Part shown: positions 12,247 through 19,856 of the stretch, one piece after another
How positions within the stretch are numbered: position 1 is the stretch's first letter
How the letters are laid out: each line of letters opens with the position of its first letter
DNA from: CAUZEO01 sp963578625
GTDB lineage: Bacteria; Verrucomicrobiota; Kiritimatiellia; SLOV01
Assembly: GCA_963578625.1 (NCBI GenBank)
Contig: CAUZEO010000040.1
Location: 1 to 22,388 of the forward strand
Direction of reading: 5' to 3'
Length of the DNA stretch: 22,388 nucleotides
Made by a program: the position numbers and the translations under genes
The notes under the pieces: model-generated
Database searches by the model: none
Told to the model about the DNA's origin: nothing
The model's input: the letters and a program-made list of their open reading frames with translations, nothing else

Positions 12247-14121
12247 CATAAGTTGCGCATCGCGGTGCCGGCCGGATCCCTGTTGGTGGCGTTTCTGTTG
12301 ACGGCCATGATCACGCGATCCGACGCGTACGAAATCCTCTACGAGGGCCTCCCCACAGGTCCGGGCGTCATCCTCGAGGATCGAGATGATCAGGTGTACG
12401 TCGCCGTCTATGGCGATCACGGGATTGTGATCCGCAACTCCGGTGACGCCGGAAGTTGGGAGGTGTGGCAGCGGGGGGCCATCCACGGATTGCAGATCAT
12501 GCCCGATGGCGATGTCTGGATCGCTCAGGACGGGCAGATCGTGCGCTACCCGCGCCGAGCTGCCCGAGCCCCGGTTTCGCGCACGCCGGCATTCAAGCCT
12601 TGGGGAACTCCCGGCGCGTTGCTGGCGACCCGCTGGGGAGATCTGTGGTGCGCCGGCTGTCCCGCGGTGAAGCATGGCGACGGCCGATTCGAGACGGCGC
12701 CCCCCGGGCCGCCGGGCTGGACGCTCGTTCCGCGCTGCGACGATCCCTTCGGAAACACGTGGGCCATCGCGGAGAACGGACCGCAACAAGACCTGGCCGT
12801 TCTCAACCGGCAGCACCCGCACGCCTGGCGGCGAATCGATTTGTCGACGGAGCCGTCCGCCGGCCGGTGGGAGGGGGTCTGCGCCGACGACGCCGGCTAC
12901 ATCTGGATCGGCCGGGCGCGGTCTGTGCTTCGGGTGGATCCCCGGTCGAAGGAGGGGTATCTGGCACTCTCAAGCCCGATTGAATCCGGGATCACGGCCG
13001 TCGCCCGCATCGCCGGAGGTCAAGTTTCCATCGGATTCGCAGACGGTAGCGTCCGCGAACTGATCGCGGTCTCCGGACAGGAACCGCAGTGGCGTACCGT
13101 TATGGATACCGGCACGGGTCCCGTGCAGGCCATGCTGCACGACCGCCGCGGCCGGTTCTGGATTCTGGCCGGTGGCCGGCTCCTGCGCACCGATGCACTG
13201 CGTGCGACCTGGCAGGAGCATTGGGAGGAGCAACCGCGTATGCCGGCCGGCAATCACGACCACATCTTCGCCCCCCAGGGCGAGCGTCTCTACACCGCCG
13301 GAGGCAAGACCTTCTTCGGCTGGCCCGCATCGACGTGGGTCCACCTCGATCACGTGTGGTCGTACGACACGGCGCTCGGCACCTGGCGCGTCGAGCCTCC
13401 CATGCTGGAGCCGGGCAAAGCCTACTCGGGCATCGCCCCACTGGATGGCGAGCTCTGGATCCTGGGCGGTCTGATCCGAACGGATGAAGGGACCCGGCCG
13501 ACAGCCTCCGTCGAAATCTACGATCCGCGCAGTCGAAAGTTTCGTCTCGGTCCGCCGCTGCCGGATCCCGCCGGCCAGGTCGTGGCGCTTACGGTCGATG
13601 GCCGCCTCTACGCCATCGGCGGCGCGGGCGACGAGGGCCCCTCGCCCCAGGCGCTGAGCATTGTTGCTGGGGAGACGAACTGGATACGCCACACCTCGGC
13701 GCCGGGTCCGGTAGTACAGGCCAGCGGCTGCGTGCTTGACGGCAGGATCTACATCGCCGCCGGCCCCGCCTCGCGGTGCCCGGGATTGTTCGTTTACGAT
13801 CCGCAGCAGGACGCTTGGAGCCAGGTCGAACACCCCACGTCCCCTCCCAGTGCCCCCTTGTGCGCGGCCTTCAACGGCGAGGTCTGGGTCATGGGAGGAC
13901 GGGGCGACGGTCGTGGCCGGGTCGAGACCTTCGCCTACGCGCCGGACAGCGCCCGGTGGCGCCGGGGACCCGATCTGCCGCTGCCGGTCAGCTGGGCGGC
14001 CGCGGCCGAGGTGGGCGGCCGGCTCCTGATCGCCGGCGGCGCTTATCGCGATGAGCGCACCGACGGTTTCTTCAACAGCGACCGCGTATTCCTGATGCGT
14101 AGCGGCAAGGAACCCAAATGA
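12229..14121 (+). CDS. Secreted beta-propeller protein with C-terminal Kelch repeats
   Basis: A 630-residue exported protein. The N-terminus has a basic segment and a hydrophobic core (IAVPAGSLLVAFLLTAMI, about 11-28) before RSDA, a probable signal peptide. Residues of about 40-330 form blade-like units with GDVWIAQDGQI, GYIWIGRARSV and GRFWILAGGRL, resembling the two-component regulator propeller (Reg_prop) repeat. Residues of about 345-620 are Kelch-type: DGELWILGGLIR, YDPRSRKFR, DGRLYAIGGAGD, NGEVWVMGGRG and GGRLLIAGGAY. Hence two propellers in one chain. No catalytic motif is seen; binding of a glycan or protein is the likely role. The start codon is uncertain because it falls in an intergenic repeat and has no clear ribosome site. 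TTG at 12253 is an alternative. Confidence 0.75.
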   Translation: MPNPNDHKLRIAVPAGSLLVAFLLTAMITRSDAYEILYEGLPTGPGVILEDRDDQVYVAVYGDHGIVIRNSGDAGSWEVWQRGAIHGLQIMPDGDVWIAQDGQIVRYPRRAARAPVSRTPAFKPWGTPGALLATRWGDLWCAGCPAVKHGDGRFETAPPGPPGWTLVPRCDDPFGNTWAIAENGPQQDLAVLNRQHPHAWRRIDLSTEPSAGRWEGVCADDAGYIWIGRARSVLRVDPRSKEGYLALSSPIESGITAVARIAGGQVSIGFADGSVRELIAVSGQEPQWRTVMDTGTGPVQAMLHDRRGRFWILAGGRLLRTDALRATWQEHWEEQPRMPAGNHDHIFAPQGERLYTAGGKTFFGWPASTWVHLDHVWSYDTALGTWRVEPPMLEPGKAYSGIAPLDGELWILGGLIRTDEGTRPTASVEIYDPRSRKFRLGPPLPDPAGQVVALTVDGRLYAIGGAGDEGPSPQALSIVAGETNWIRHTSAPGPVVQASGCVLDGRIYIAAGPASRCPGLFVYDPQQDAWSQVEHPTSPPSAPLCAAFNGEVWVMGGRGDGRGRVETFAYAPDSARWRRGPDLPLPVSWAAAAEVGGRLLIAGGAYRDERTDGFFNSDRVFLMRSGKEPK

Positions 14122-14403
14122 ACGACAAGCTTGCACGGTACGGTTGGGACTCCAGGTTCCCCTCCTTCACTATGCACGGGTCTGTCGCATTGAAAAGATC
14201 ATGCGTCCCTACCTGGAAGCCATTCTTTGAGCGCGAAGGACATAACCGACTAGCCGGCCTCGGTTCACCCGCGACTTCTCAACCAGGCGCGTTCAAGCGG
14301 CAGGTCACTCAACGAGTTGATGAACGTTGGGACTGCCTTGTTTCAGGCTTCGGACGCCCGAAAGTTCTTGTTTTTCGCTGCAAATTGACGATCATGCCTT
14401 CCG

Positions 14404-15480
14404 ATGAACGAGCTTGCAGAGTTCCGTGTATCCAATGACGCCCTGGGCGCACCCGATGAGCTGCGTCGGCGGCTCCAGGATGAAGGGTACGTCTTTATCA
14501 AAGCCCTCCTGAACCGGGATCGGATGCTCGCCCTCCGTCACGAGATGATGACCACGATTCAGCAGGGCGGCTGGCTGGTTGCCGGCACCGATCCCTCCGC
14601 CGGTATCGCCAACCTCTCCGCGCGCTGCACCGAGGGCGACCCGGGGTACACCGACGTCTACCACGAGATCTACAAGCTGGAGGATTTTCACTGCATCGCT
14701 CACTCACCGGACCTGCTCGAGGTGCTTGAGGCGCTTATGGGACGACCGGTAATGCCGCACCCCCAGAAGATCGCGCGGCTCTGGTTTCCGCAATTCACCA
14801 TGCACACCACGCCGGTTCACCAGGACTTCGTCCATTTCCAGGGCAACTTCGAAACCTGCACGGCGTGGTCACCGGTGGGCGATTGCCCGATTGAGCTGGG
14901 CGGCCTCGCATTGCTCCCCGGTTCTCACAAGGTCGGCAAGGTCCTGGAACACCATTTTTCGCTGGGCGCCGGCGGGCTATCGCTCGACACTGCCTCGGAA
15001 TCGGCCGATCACGAGGAGGTCGACGTTCCCTGGCATACCACCAACTACGAAATCGGTGACACCCTCTTCTTTCCCGCGCTAACGGTTCACAAGGCGCTGG
15101 AGAATGTCACGGAGGACCAATTGCGATTGTCCCTCGATAACCGCTACCTGGCGGTCGGAGACGTTATCGCCGACCACATGTTGGAGCCCCACCTGACAGC
15201 GGAAACGGAGCCGCTGAGCTGGGACGAGATATACGCGGGCTGGGAGCACGACGATTTCAAGTACTATTGGAAAGACTTTAACTACCAGGTGGCAAAGCGC
15301 GACGAGAGCTACGCCGAAAAGGGTTTTTCCGAGGCCCTCGACTTGGCCCGGCACGGCGATGAACGAGCGCGGGTCACGCTACGGCGCACGATTTGCCGCC
15401 ACCCTGATTCGCCCGGCGCCAACGCAGCCCGTGACGTCCTCCGAGAAATCGGAGTGGACGAGTCCTTCTCCGATTCCTGA
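14404..15480 (+). CDS. Phytanoyl-CoA dioxygenase (PhyH) family protein with C-terminal extension
   Basis: Fe(II)/2-oxoglutarate oxygenase, second PhyH-type gene of the window but not closely similar to the first. TPVHQDFVHF supplies H139 and D141. LTVHKALENV supplies H229, and R241 in QLRLSLDNRY is the expected 2-oxoglutarate ligand, one residue later than usual. Beyond about residue 300 there is an extension (FSEALDLARHGDERARVTLR...NAARDVLREIG) that looks like a short helical repeat pair and is not part of the core fold. The start lacks a clear ribosome site; 282 bp of unassigned sequence precede it. It is followed by the acyl-CoA gene cluster after 39 bp, so it may belong to that transcript, and its substrate could be a CoA thioester. 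That last point is inference. Confidence 0.88.
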   Translation: MNELAEFRVSNDALGAPDELRRRLQDEGYVFIKALLNRDRMLALRHEMMTTIQQGGWLVAGTDPSAGIANLSARCTEGDPGYTDVYHEIYKLEDFHCIAHSPDLLEVLEALMGRPVMPHPQKIARLWFPQFTMHTTPVHQDFVHFQGNFETCTAWSPVGDCPIELGGLALLPGSHKVGKVLEHHFSLGAGGLSLDTASESADHEEVDVPWHTTNYEIGDTLFFPALTVHKALENVTEDQLRLSLDNRYLAVGDVIADHMLEPHLTAETEPLSWDEIYAGWEHDDFKYYWKDFNYQVAKRDESYAEKGFSEALDLARHGDERARVTLRRTICRHPDSPGANAARDVLREIGVDESFSDS

Positions 15481-15519
15481 CTGCACCGGGCTCTACGAGA
15501 CCGAAGGAGCACGAAACAA

Positions 15520-15975
15520 TTGAGCAAAGCCCAGCCTCCTGAAGTGCGCGATCGGTACCGGTACTTCATCGACATCACGACGCGATGGATGGACAACGAC
15601 TTGTACGGTCACGTTAACAATGTCACCTACTACTCCTATTTCGACACTGCCGCGAACCGATTTCTCATCGAAGAGGGCGGGCTGGACATCCACCAGAGTC
15701 CGGTGATCGGGATCGTCGTCGAATCGAAGTGCTCCTTCAGTAGCCCCCTGGCCTATCCCGAAGATCTCGAGGTGGGCGTGCGAGCCGACCACATCGGCGG
15801 TCGCTCCGTCCGGTATGGCATTGGAATTTTTCGTAAGGGACAGGACACGGCTGCCGCCTCCGGCTATTTTGTTCACGTTTTCGTCGACCGGAAAACCATG
15901 CAGTCCGTCCCCATCCCGAAGCGAATTCGCGACGCATTCGAGAGGATCGCAACTTCCGTGGAAGATCCGTCATGA
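15520..15975 (+). CDS. 4-hydroxybenzoyl-CoA-type (hotdog) acyl-CoA thioesterase
   Basis: Hotdog-fold thioesterase that hydrolyses acyl-CoA, 151 residues. The diagnostic segment is RWMDNDLYGHVNNVTYYSYF (22-41): D27 corresponds to the catalytic Asp of 4-hydroxybenzoyl-CoA thioesterase, followed by GHVNN. It starts with TTG; AAGGAG lies about ten bases upstream and no ATG fits. Its stop overlaps the ATG of the following ligase gene (ATGA), so the two were translationally coupled. It belongs to a thioesterase, ligase, thiolase and DUF35 series, which suggests turnover of a specific acyl-CoA. The chain specificity is unknown. Confidence 0.88.
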   Translation: MSKAQPPEVRDRYRYFIDITTRWMDNDLYGHVNNVTYYSYFDTAANRFLIEEGGLDIHQSPVIGIVVESKCSFSSPLAYPEDLEVGVRADHIGGRSVRYGIGIFRKGQDTAAASGYFVHVFVDRKTMQSVPIPKRIRDAFERIATSVEDPS

Positions 15976-16594
15976 ACATCGGTCACACCCTCACGCAGTC
16001 TGCCCGGACTTTTCCCGATCACCCGGCGATCGTTTACGGCGGGCAGGTTTCCGCGTACGCATGCTTCAACCAGCGCGCGAACCGGCTGGCTAACGCCCTG
16101 CACCGGCTGGGGTGGCTCCCGGCGATCATGTGGCGATTCTCATGTACAACCGCCCTGAAATGTTCGAAGCGCTGTATGCCTGCTTCAAGATGGGATGCGC
16201 GGCCGTACCCATCAACTTCCGGCTGCACCCGAAGGAGTTCGCCTTCATCATCGACCATTCCCGGGCTGGCGCGGTCATCGTCTCGCCCGAATTGAGCGAG
16301 TCGCTCATGGGAATCCGCGAGCTAATTCCAAGTGCTCGCCACCTGATCACCCCCGCGGGTGCGTCCGGTAAACTGTTGGACTATGAATCGTTGTTGTCGG
16401 GCGAGACGGACCGGTGGGAAGACGCCGATGTCTGCCCGGACGATTCGGCGTGGCTCTTCTACACCTCCGGTACTACCGGCGCGCCGAAGGGCGCAATGCT
16501 GACCCATCGAAATCTACTCGCCATGATCATGGGGTACTACGCGGATATCTGCCCGGGTTTCGGCTCGCAGGATGTCATTCTGCATGCGCCACCG
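15972..16594 (+). pseudogene. Acyl-CoA synthetase (AMP-forming), N-terminal part, frameshifted and truncated
   Basis: ANL-superfamily ligase activating an acid to acyl-AMP and acyl-CoA. From the ATG at 15972: NIGHTLTQSARTFPDHPAIV, then RANRLANALHRLG, the normal N-terminus. At the GGGG run 16108-16111 the frame shifts; restoring one G gives LGVAPGDHVAILMYNRPEMF and the frame from 16112 continues. The A3 signature FYTSGTTGAPKGAMLTHRN (about 16456-16512) is intact. After VILHAPP the sequence jumps into the 3' end of a thiolase gene, so about 60 percent of the ligase, including the rest of the adenylation domain and the C-terminal domain with its catalytic lysine, is missing. Only about 207 of some 500 residues remain. 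It cannot work as given. Confidence 0.85.
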
Positions 16595-16743
16595 GGATCG
16601 CCCAGCTCTTCGAGATCTGGACGCAATTGCGGGGCCTGGCGGGCGAGCGGCAGATTCCGAACGGGAACGTGCGCGTCGGCCTCGCCCATAACCTGGGCGG
16701 CACGGGCGGCACCTGTTCGGTTACGCTTCTGGAAAGAAAGTAG
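16588..16743 (+). pseudogene. Thiolase (acetyl-CoA acetyltransferase-like), C-terminal stump
   Basis: Frame 16588-16743 reads ATGIAQLFEIWTQLRG, then VRVGLAHNLGGTGGTCSVTL and ERK stop. This is the end of thiolase/SCP-x-type proteins: ATG(I/L)AQ helix, GL(A/T)HNLGG loop and a final VxxLER strand. About 51 of 390 residues remain. It is in a different frame from the ligase to which it is joined. The stop lies five bases before the DUF35 start, the arrangement expected of a thiolase-DUF35 pair. The joint at 16586-16594 (GCGCCACCG) could be read as either gene. Confidence 0.8.
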
Positions 16744-16748
16744 AATCA

Positions 16749-17170
16749 TGGAAGAGCGACCCTTCAGCGATCTTTCCTATCAACAGTTTCTCGATGAAGA
16801 GAAGCTCATGGGTTCGCGATGCCGGAAGTGCGGCGCCCTGTCTGCGCCTCCGAGGCCGATCTGTATTCACTGCCACGAGTCCGACATGGAATGGGTGCCG
16901 ATGAGTGGATTTGGCAAGCTGGCCGCGTACACCTGCGTCGCGATCGGGCCCCCGTCGATGATCGCGGAGGGGTATGATCGGAAGAACCTGTACTGCGTCG
17001 GCGTTGTCGAATTGGATGAAGGCGTTCGGGTAGATGCCCGTATTGAAGGAGTGAATGCCAGGCAACCGGAGACAATCCAGACAGGCCTGCCGCTTCAAGT
17101 CGTGTTCCTGCATCGCGGTGAAGACGAAAAGGCGCGAACCTGTCTTGCTTTCGAACCCTTACCAACATGA
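16749..17170 (+). CDS. DUF35 zinc-ribbon/OB-fold protein (acyl-CoA-associated)
   Basis: A 140-residue protein with an N-terminal helix (YQQFLDEEKLMGSR), a zinc ribbon with C25, C28, C39 and C42 (CRKC...CIHC), and a C-terminal OB-fold (FGKLAAYTCVAIGPPSM... YCVGVVELDEGVRVDARIEG). In this family the protein partners a thiolase (or acyl-CoA hydratase), binding the CoA substrate and helping its transfer. The start at 16749 lies five bases after the thiolase stop. A longer in-frame read reaching back through the ligase is an artefact of the deletion. It appears intact, and is now without a complete partner in the window. Confidence 0.85.
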
Positions 17171-17206
17171 AAAATCCAATCGGCCGCAACCAGATTCCGG
17201 ATTTTT
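17170..17206. terminator. Bidirectional terminator between DUF35 and the lactonase
   Basis: AAAAATCC (17170-17177) pairs with GGATTTTT (17199-17206), extended inward by AATC with GATT. T-rich sequence follows on the plus strand. It lies between two convergent genes. Confidence 0.5.
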
Positions 17207-17241
17207 GCTTTTCCCTTTTGCCCTCAGGCGAAGGAAATGTG

Positions 17242-18318
17242 TCAGGAATCCACCGGGATCCACGTGAATGAAACCGGCTTTTCGATTTCCAGAGTGTTTT
17301 CGGTGGCGGTCAATGTCGCCCCGTTGCCACCGATGGAAAAGAGATTGATGCGGTCGGATTTCTGGTTGGCCACGAGAAGAAACCGCTGGGAGGGATCAAG
17401 GGAGAGGGCCCAGGGAAACGAGCCGCCGCTGTTCACGTGACCCGCGGGCCGTACGCGTCCCGTCTTTTCGTCGATTGAGAAGATTGCGATGGAGTCATGG
17501 CCCCGGTTTGTGCTGTAGAGATGACGACCGTTGGGATGAACCAGGACATCGGCGCCGTATGTTTCCAGATCCGCACCGGCGGGAAGCGCGGCCTCGGCCT
17601 GGTCCGGAGTCGCCTCCATGGCCTTCGGATCGGAACTCATCGCGAGCAGGGTGTTGTCATACTCGGTCATGCAATAGAGGTGCTTGCCGCTGGGGAGGAA
17701 GGCGAGGTGGCGCGGTCCCGCACCGGCCGCCGTGCATATCGAGGGGAGGGGAGCCGGATCCAGTGCCCCGGTTTTCGAGTTGAATGCATGTATGAAGATC
17801 CGATCCAGTCCAAGGTCGGTGGAGAAGACGTAGCGATTGGCCGCGTCGAGCCGTACGCAGTGAGCGTTGGACTTTTCCTTGTCCGCCGGAATTTCGGGTT
17901 GAAAGCTCGCAACTTCCGATCCAAGAGACCCGTCCGCTTCAACGGGAAGGACCGTCACCCGACCGCCACCGTAATTAGCCACCAGCACGAATCGGCCATC
18001 GGCCGATACGTTGACGTAGCAGGGAGCCCCGCCCCCGGAGGGCCGGTGGTTTAAATAGTGGAGAGAAGCGGTCCCCGCATCGATACGGTATGCGGCGACG
18101 GCTCCGCCTTTCTCCCCATCGCACTCGTCGATGTTGTCCGCGACATATAGAAACCGTTGCCCGGGATCCGTCGTCGCATGGAGGCATGAAGTCACGCCTT
18201 CCGTCACTTCGCCGACGCGCGTATACCCGGACCCGGCCGGATCATACCGGAACGTCACAATGCCGGGACCGCCGTTTTGTCCGAAGCAGGTGACAAAGAG
18301 CAGAAAGATAGAGTTCAT
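17242..18318 (-). CDS. Lactonase family protein (6-phosphogluconolactonase-like seven-bladed propeller)
   Basis: Lactonase of the YbhE/Pgl type, which hydrolyses 6-phosphogluconolactone or related sugar lactones. Start chosen at 18318 (MNSIFLLFVTCFGQNGGPGI): FVTCFGQ aligns with the usual opening strand YVGTYT, so the 14 residues upstream are unlikely to be coding and the hydrophobic start is the first strand, not a signal peptide. Family marks: NAHCVRLDAANRYVFSTDLG, GAGPRHLAFLPSGKHLYC and, near the end, FPWALSLDPSQRFLLVANQK. The 358-residue length is typical. It diverges from the SDR gene with 209 bp between, including an AATTCC-type element. It fits with galactosidase and dehydrogenase genes in oxidative sugar breakdown, though direct linkage is inference. 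Confidence 0.88.
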   Translation of the reverse strand: MNSIFLLFVTCFGQNGGPGIVTFRYDPAGSGYTRVGEVTEGVTSCLHATTDPGQRFLYVADNIDECDGEKGGAVAAYRIDAGTASLHYLNHRPSGGGAPCYVNVSADGRFVLVANYGGGRVTVLPVEADGSLGSEVASFQPEIPADKEKSNAHCVRLDAANRYVFSTDLGLDRIFIHAFNSKTGALDPAPLPSICTAAGAGPRHLAFLPSGKHLYCMTEYDNTLLAMSSDPKAMEATPDQAEAALPAGADLETYGADVLVHPNGRHLYSTNRGHDSIAIFSIDEKTGRVRPAGHVNSGGSFPWALSLDPSQRFLLVANQKSDRINLFSIGGNGATLTATENTLEIEKPVSFTWIPVDS

Positions 18319-18435
18319 GGAATCGCAAGATGGCAGATTCGTGGCGGAATGGGCAAGCATTTCCGGATCTCAGTCTTCGTCGTGGTCTTTACCGTAGTCC
18401 GACGTCGGATGACTTCAAGCTTGCTTGGGGATCGT

Positions 18436-18480
18436 AGTTTTGAATTTCGAATTCGTTTGGGATTTGGACTTTGGAATTTA
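18436..18480. repeat. AATTCCAAAT-type intergenic element, copy C (reverse orientation)
   Basis: Reads GTTTTGAATTTCGAATTCGT and GGGATTTGGACTTTGGAATT, the reverse-complement style of copies at 11981-12030 and 12192-12246. It lies between the divergent lactonase and SDR genes, where their promoters should be. Confidence 0.45.
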
Positions 18481-18527
18481 AGAAGTGTGAAATACACAGG
18501 ATTGGCATTAGTATTTATTGAGGAACC

Positions 18528-19328
18528 ATGGGAGATCGCGTAAAAGGAAAAGTGGCGCTGGTTGCCGGCGCCGGTTCGATCGCTCCGGGCTGGAGCAACG
18601 GCAAAGCTGCCGCCGTTCTCTACTCCCGCGAAGGTGCGAAGGTCTTCGCGGCGGATCTCCGGCTCGACGCGGCTCGGGAAACGAAGGGCATCATCGAATC
18701 GGAAGGTGGCGAGTGTTCAGCTTGCCAGGTGGACGTCAGCGACGCCCGGCAAGTCAAGATGATGGTGGAGCAGTGCATCGAGACGTACGGGCGAATCGAC
18801 ATCCTCCACAATAACGTCGGCATTATCGATCCCGTTGGGCTAGGCGAAATGACCGAGGAAAACTGGGACCGGGTGATGGCAGTTAACGTCAAGGGAATGT
18901 TTCTGGTGTGTAAATTCTGTATCCCTCACATGGAAACTCAAGGCGGCGGCGCGATTGTCAATATCTCGTCGATCTCGTCGATCCGCTACGGCGGCTACCC
19001 CAGCGCCTCGTATAATGCTTCGAAAGGCGCCGTCAATCAACTCACTCAGAATATCGCCATCCAGTATGCCGAGAAGGGGATCCGGGCGAACAGCGTACTG
19101 CCGGGATTGATGCACACGCCGATGATCGAAGAGTCGGTGTCACGCGGCTACGGAGGGATCGACATTGAAGCAATGATCGAGCTGCGCAACGAGGCGTGCC
19201 CGATGAAGAAAATGGGCGATGCCTGGGATGTGGCCTATGCAGCGCTGTTTCTGGCCAGTGACGAGGCCGGCTATATTACCGGCGTAAACCTGGTGGTGGA
19301 CGGCGGCTTGACTTGCAAGTTTTCGTGA
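18528..19328 (+). CDS. Short-chain dehydrogenase/reductase (SDR)
   Basis: Classical SDR of 266 residues, NAD(P)-dependent oxidoreductase acting on a sugar, acid or ketone. The cofactor loop is AGAGSIAPGWSNGKAAA (G14, G16, G21), a longer variant of TGxxxGIG. NNVG (95-98) replaces NNAG. The catalytic residues are S148 in NISSISS, Y162 and K166 in YNASK. The C-terminus GVNLVVDGGLTC is standard. D43 (AADLR) after the second beta strand suggests NAD rather than NADP. TTGAGGAA lies four bases before the ATG. It is followed by the remnant of another gene rather than a partner enzyme, and the substrate is unknown. Confidence 0.92.
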   Translation: MGDRVKGKVALVAGAGSIAPGWSNGKAAAVLYSREGAKVFAADLRLDAARETKGIIESEGGECSACQVDVSDARQVKMMVEQCIETYGRIDILHNNVGIIDPVGLGEMTEENWDRVMAVNVKGMFLVCKFCIPHMETQGGGAIVNISSISSIRYGGYPSASYNASKGAVNQLTQNIAIQYAEKGIRANSVLPGLMHTPMIEESVSRGYGGIDIEAMIELRNEACPMKKMGDAWDVAYAALFLASDEAGYITGVNLVVDGGLTCKFS

Positions 19329-19338
19329 AACTCTTCGG

Positions 19339-19623
19339 GGAATAGGCACAAAAAGAATCATCGAACGCGAGAGCGAATCCCTCAAAGAGCTGATATCCGA
19401 CCAACCCGACCTTTGGGATGTAAATAGTCACGGCTACAGTCATACCCGGAATACCTGGCCGCGATGCGCGAGGCCGGGTGCAAGGGGTCGATGGGCTACG
19501 CCCGGTCCTTGTACGGCGAAACCAAACCCTGCGATCTATACGGGCCCTTCAACTATGCGGAGGACGGGTACCCGGAGGTACGCGCCGGAGCATGTGACCT
19601 ATCCTGAGTTGCCCGAGCTCTGA
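19339..19623 (+). pseudogene. Polysaccharide-deacetylase-like gene remnant
   Basis: Three frames in succession look like one protein. The first gives RIIERESESLKELISDQPDL then WDVNSHGYSH, recalling the metal-binding HxxxSH of polysaccharide deacetylases. Near 19438 one base shifts the frame to EYLAAMREAGCKGSMGYARS, LYGETKPCDLYGPFNYAEDG and YPEVRA. Near 19585 another shift gives PEHVTYPELPEL stop (19621-19623). No start codon or ribosome site is clear and the N-terminal domain is absent. Codon-like coherence across the shifts argues for a decayed or error-containing gene. The family call rests mainly on NSHGYSH and is tentative. The 19624-19856 stretch after it holds nothing I can support. Confidence 0.45.
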
Positions 19624-19856
19624 AAGCTGCATCCTGGGCTCCCCGCCCGTCGCACGAAGCTCTATTCCTTCTGGTTAGCTTGACGCGGCGTGCTTGCGGG
19701 TAGCGGACTTAAATCAATAAGAAAGGCATCGAGCTGCTCTCTTTGTGAACCGTTCGAGAATAGACTGTGAAAATTTGGTGATCCGGCCCCTTTGGTGAAC
19801 TCACTGCTTTTCACTCCGCGAAAAGCTCGGCAGAGTTGACTGTCGAGGTCGGGTTC

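Noticed and set aside
12970..14136. 388-codon minus-strand frame opposite the Kelch region
   Set aside because: GC-rich antisense shadow with no motifs; the plus strand has the signal peptide and Kelch repeats.
14118..14438. 106-codon frame overlapping the propeller gene stop by ATGA
   Set aside because: The overlap looks operon-like, but the product has no family, no domain and atypical composition, and it runs into the PhyH start.
16112..17170. A single 352-residue ligase/OB-fold fusion protein
   Set aside because: The middle section is out-of-frame thiolase sequence; the continuous frame is a chance product of the deletion, and the DUF35 part has its own start.
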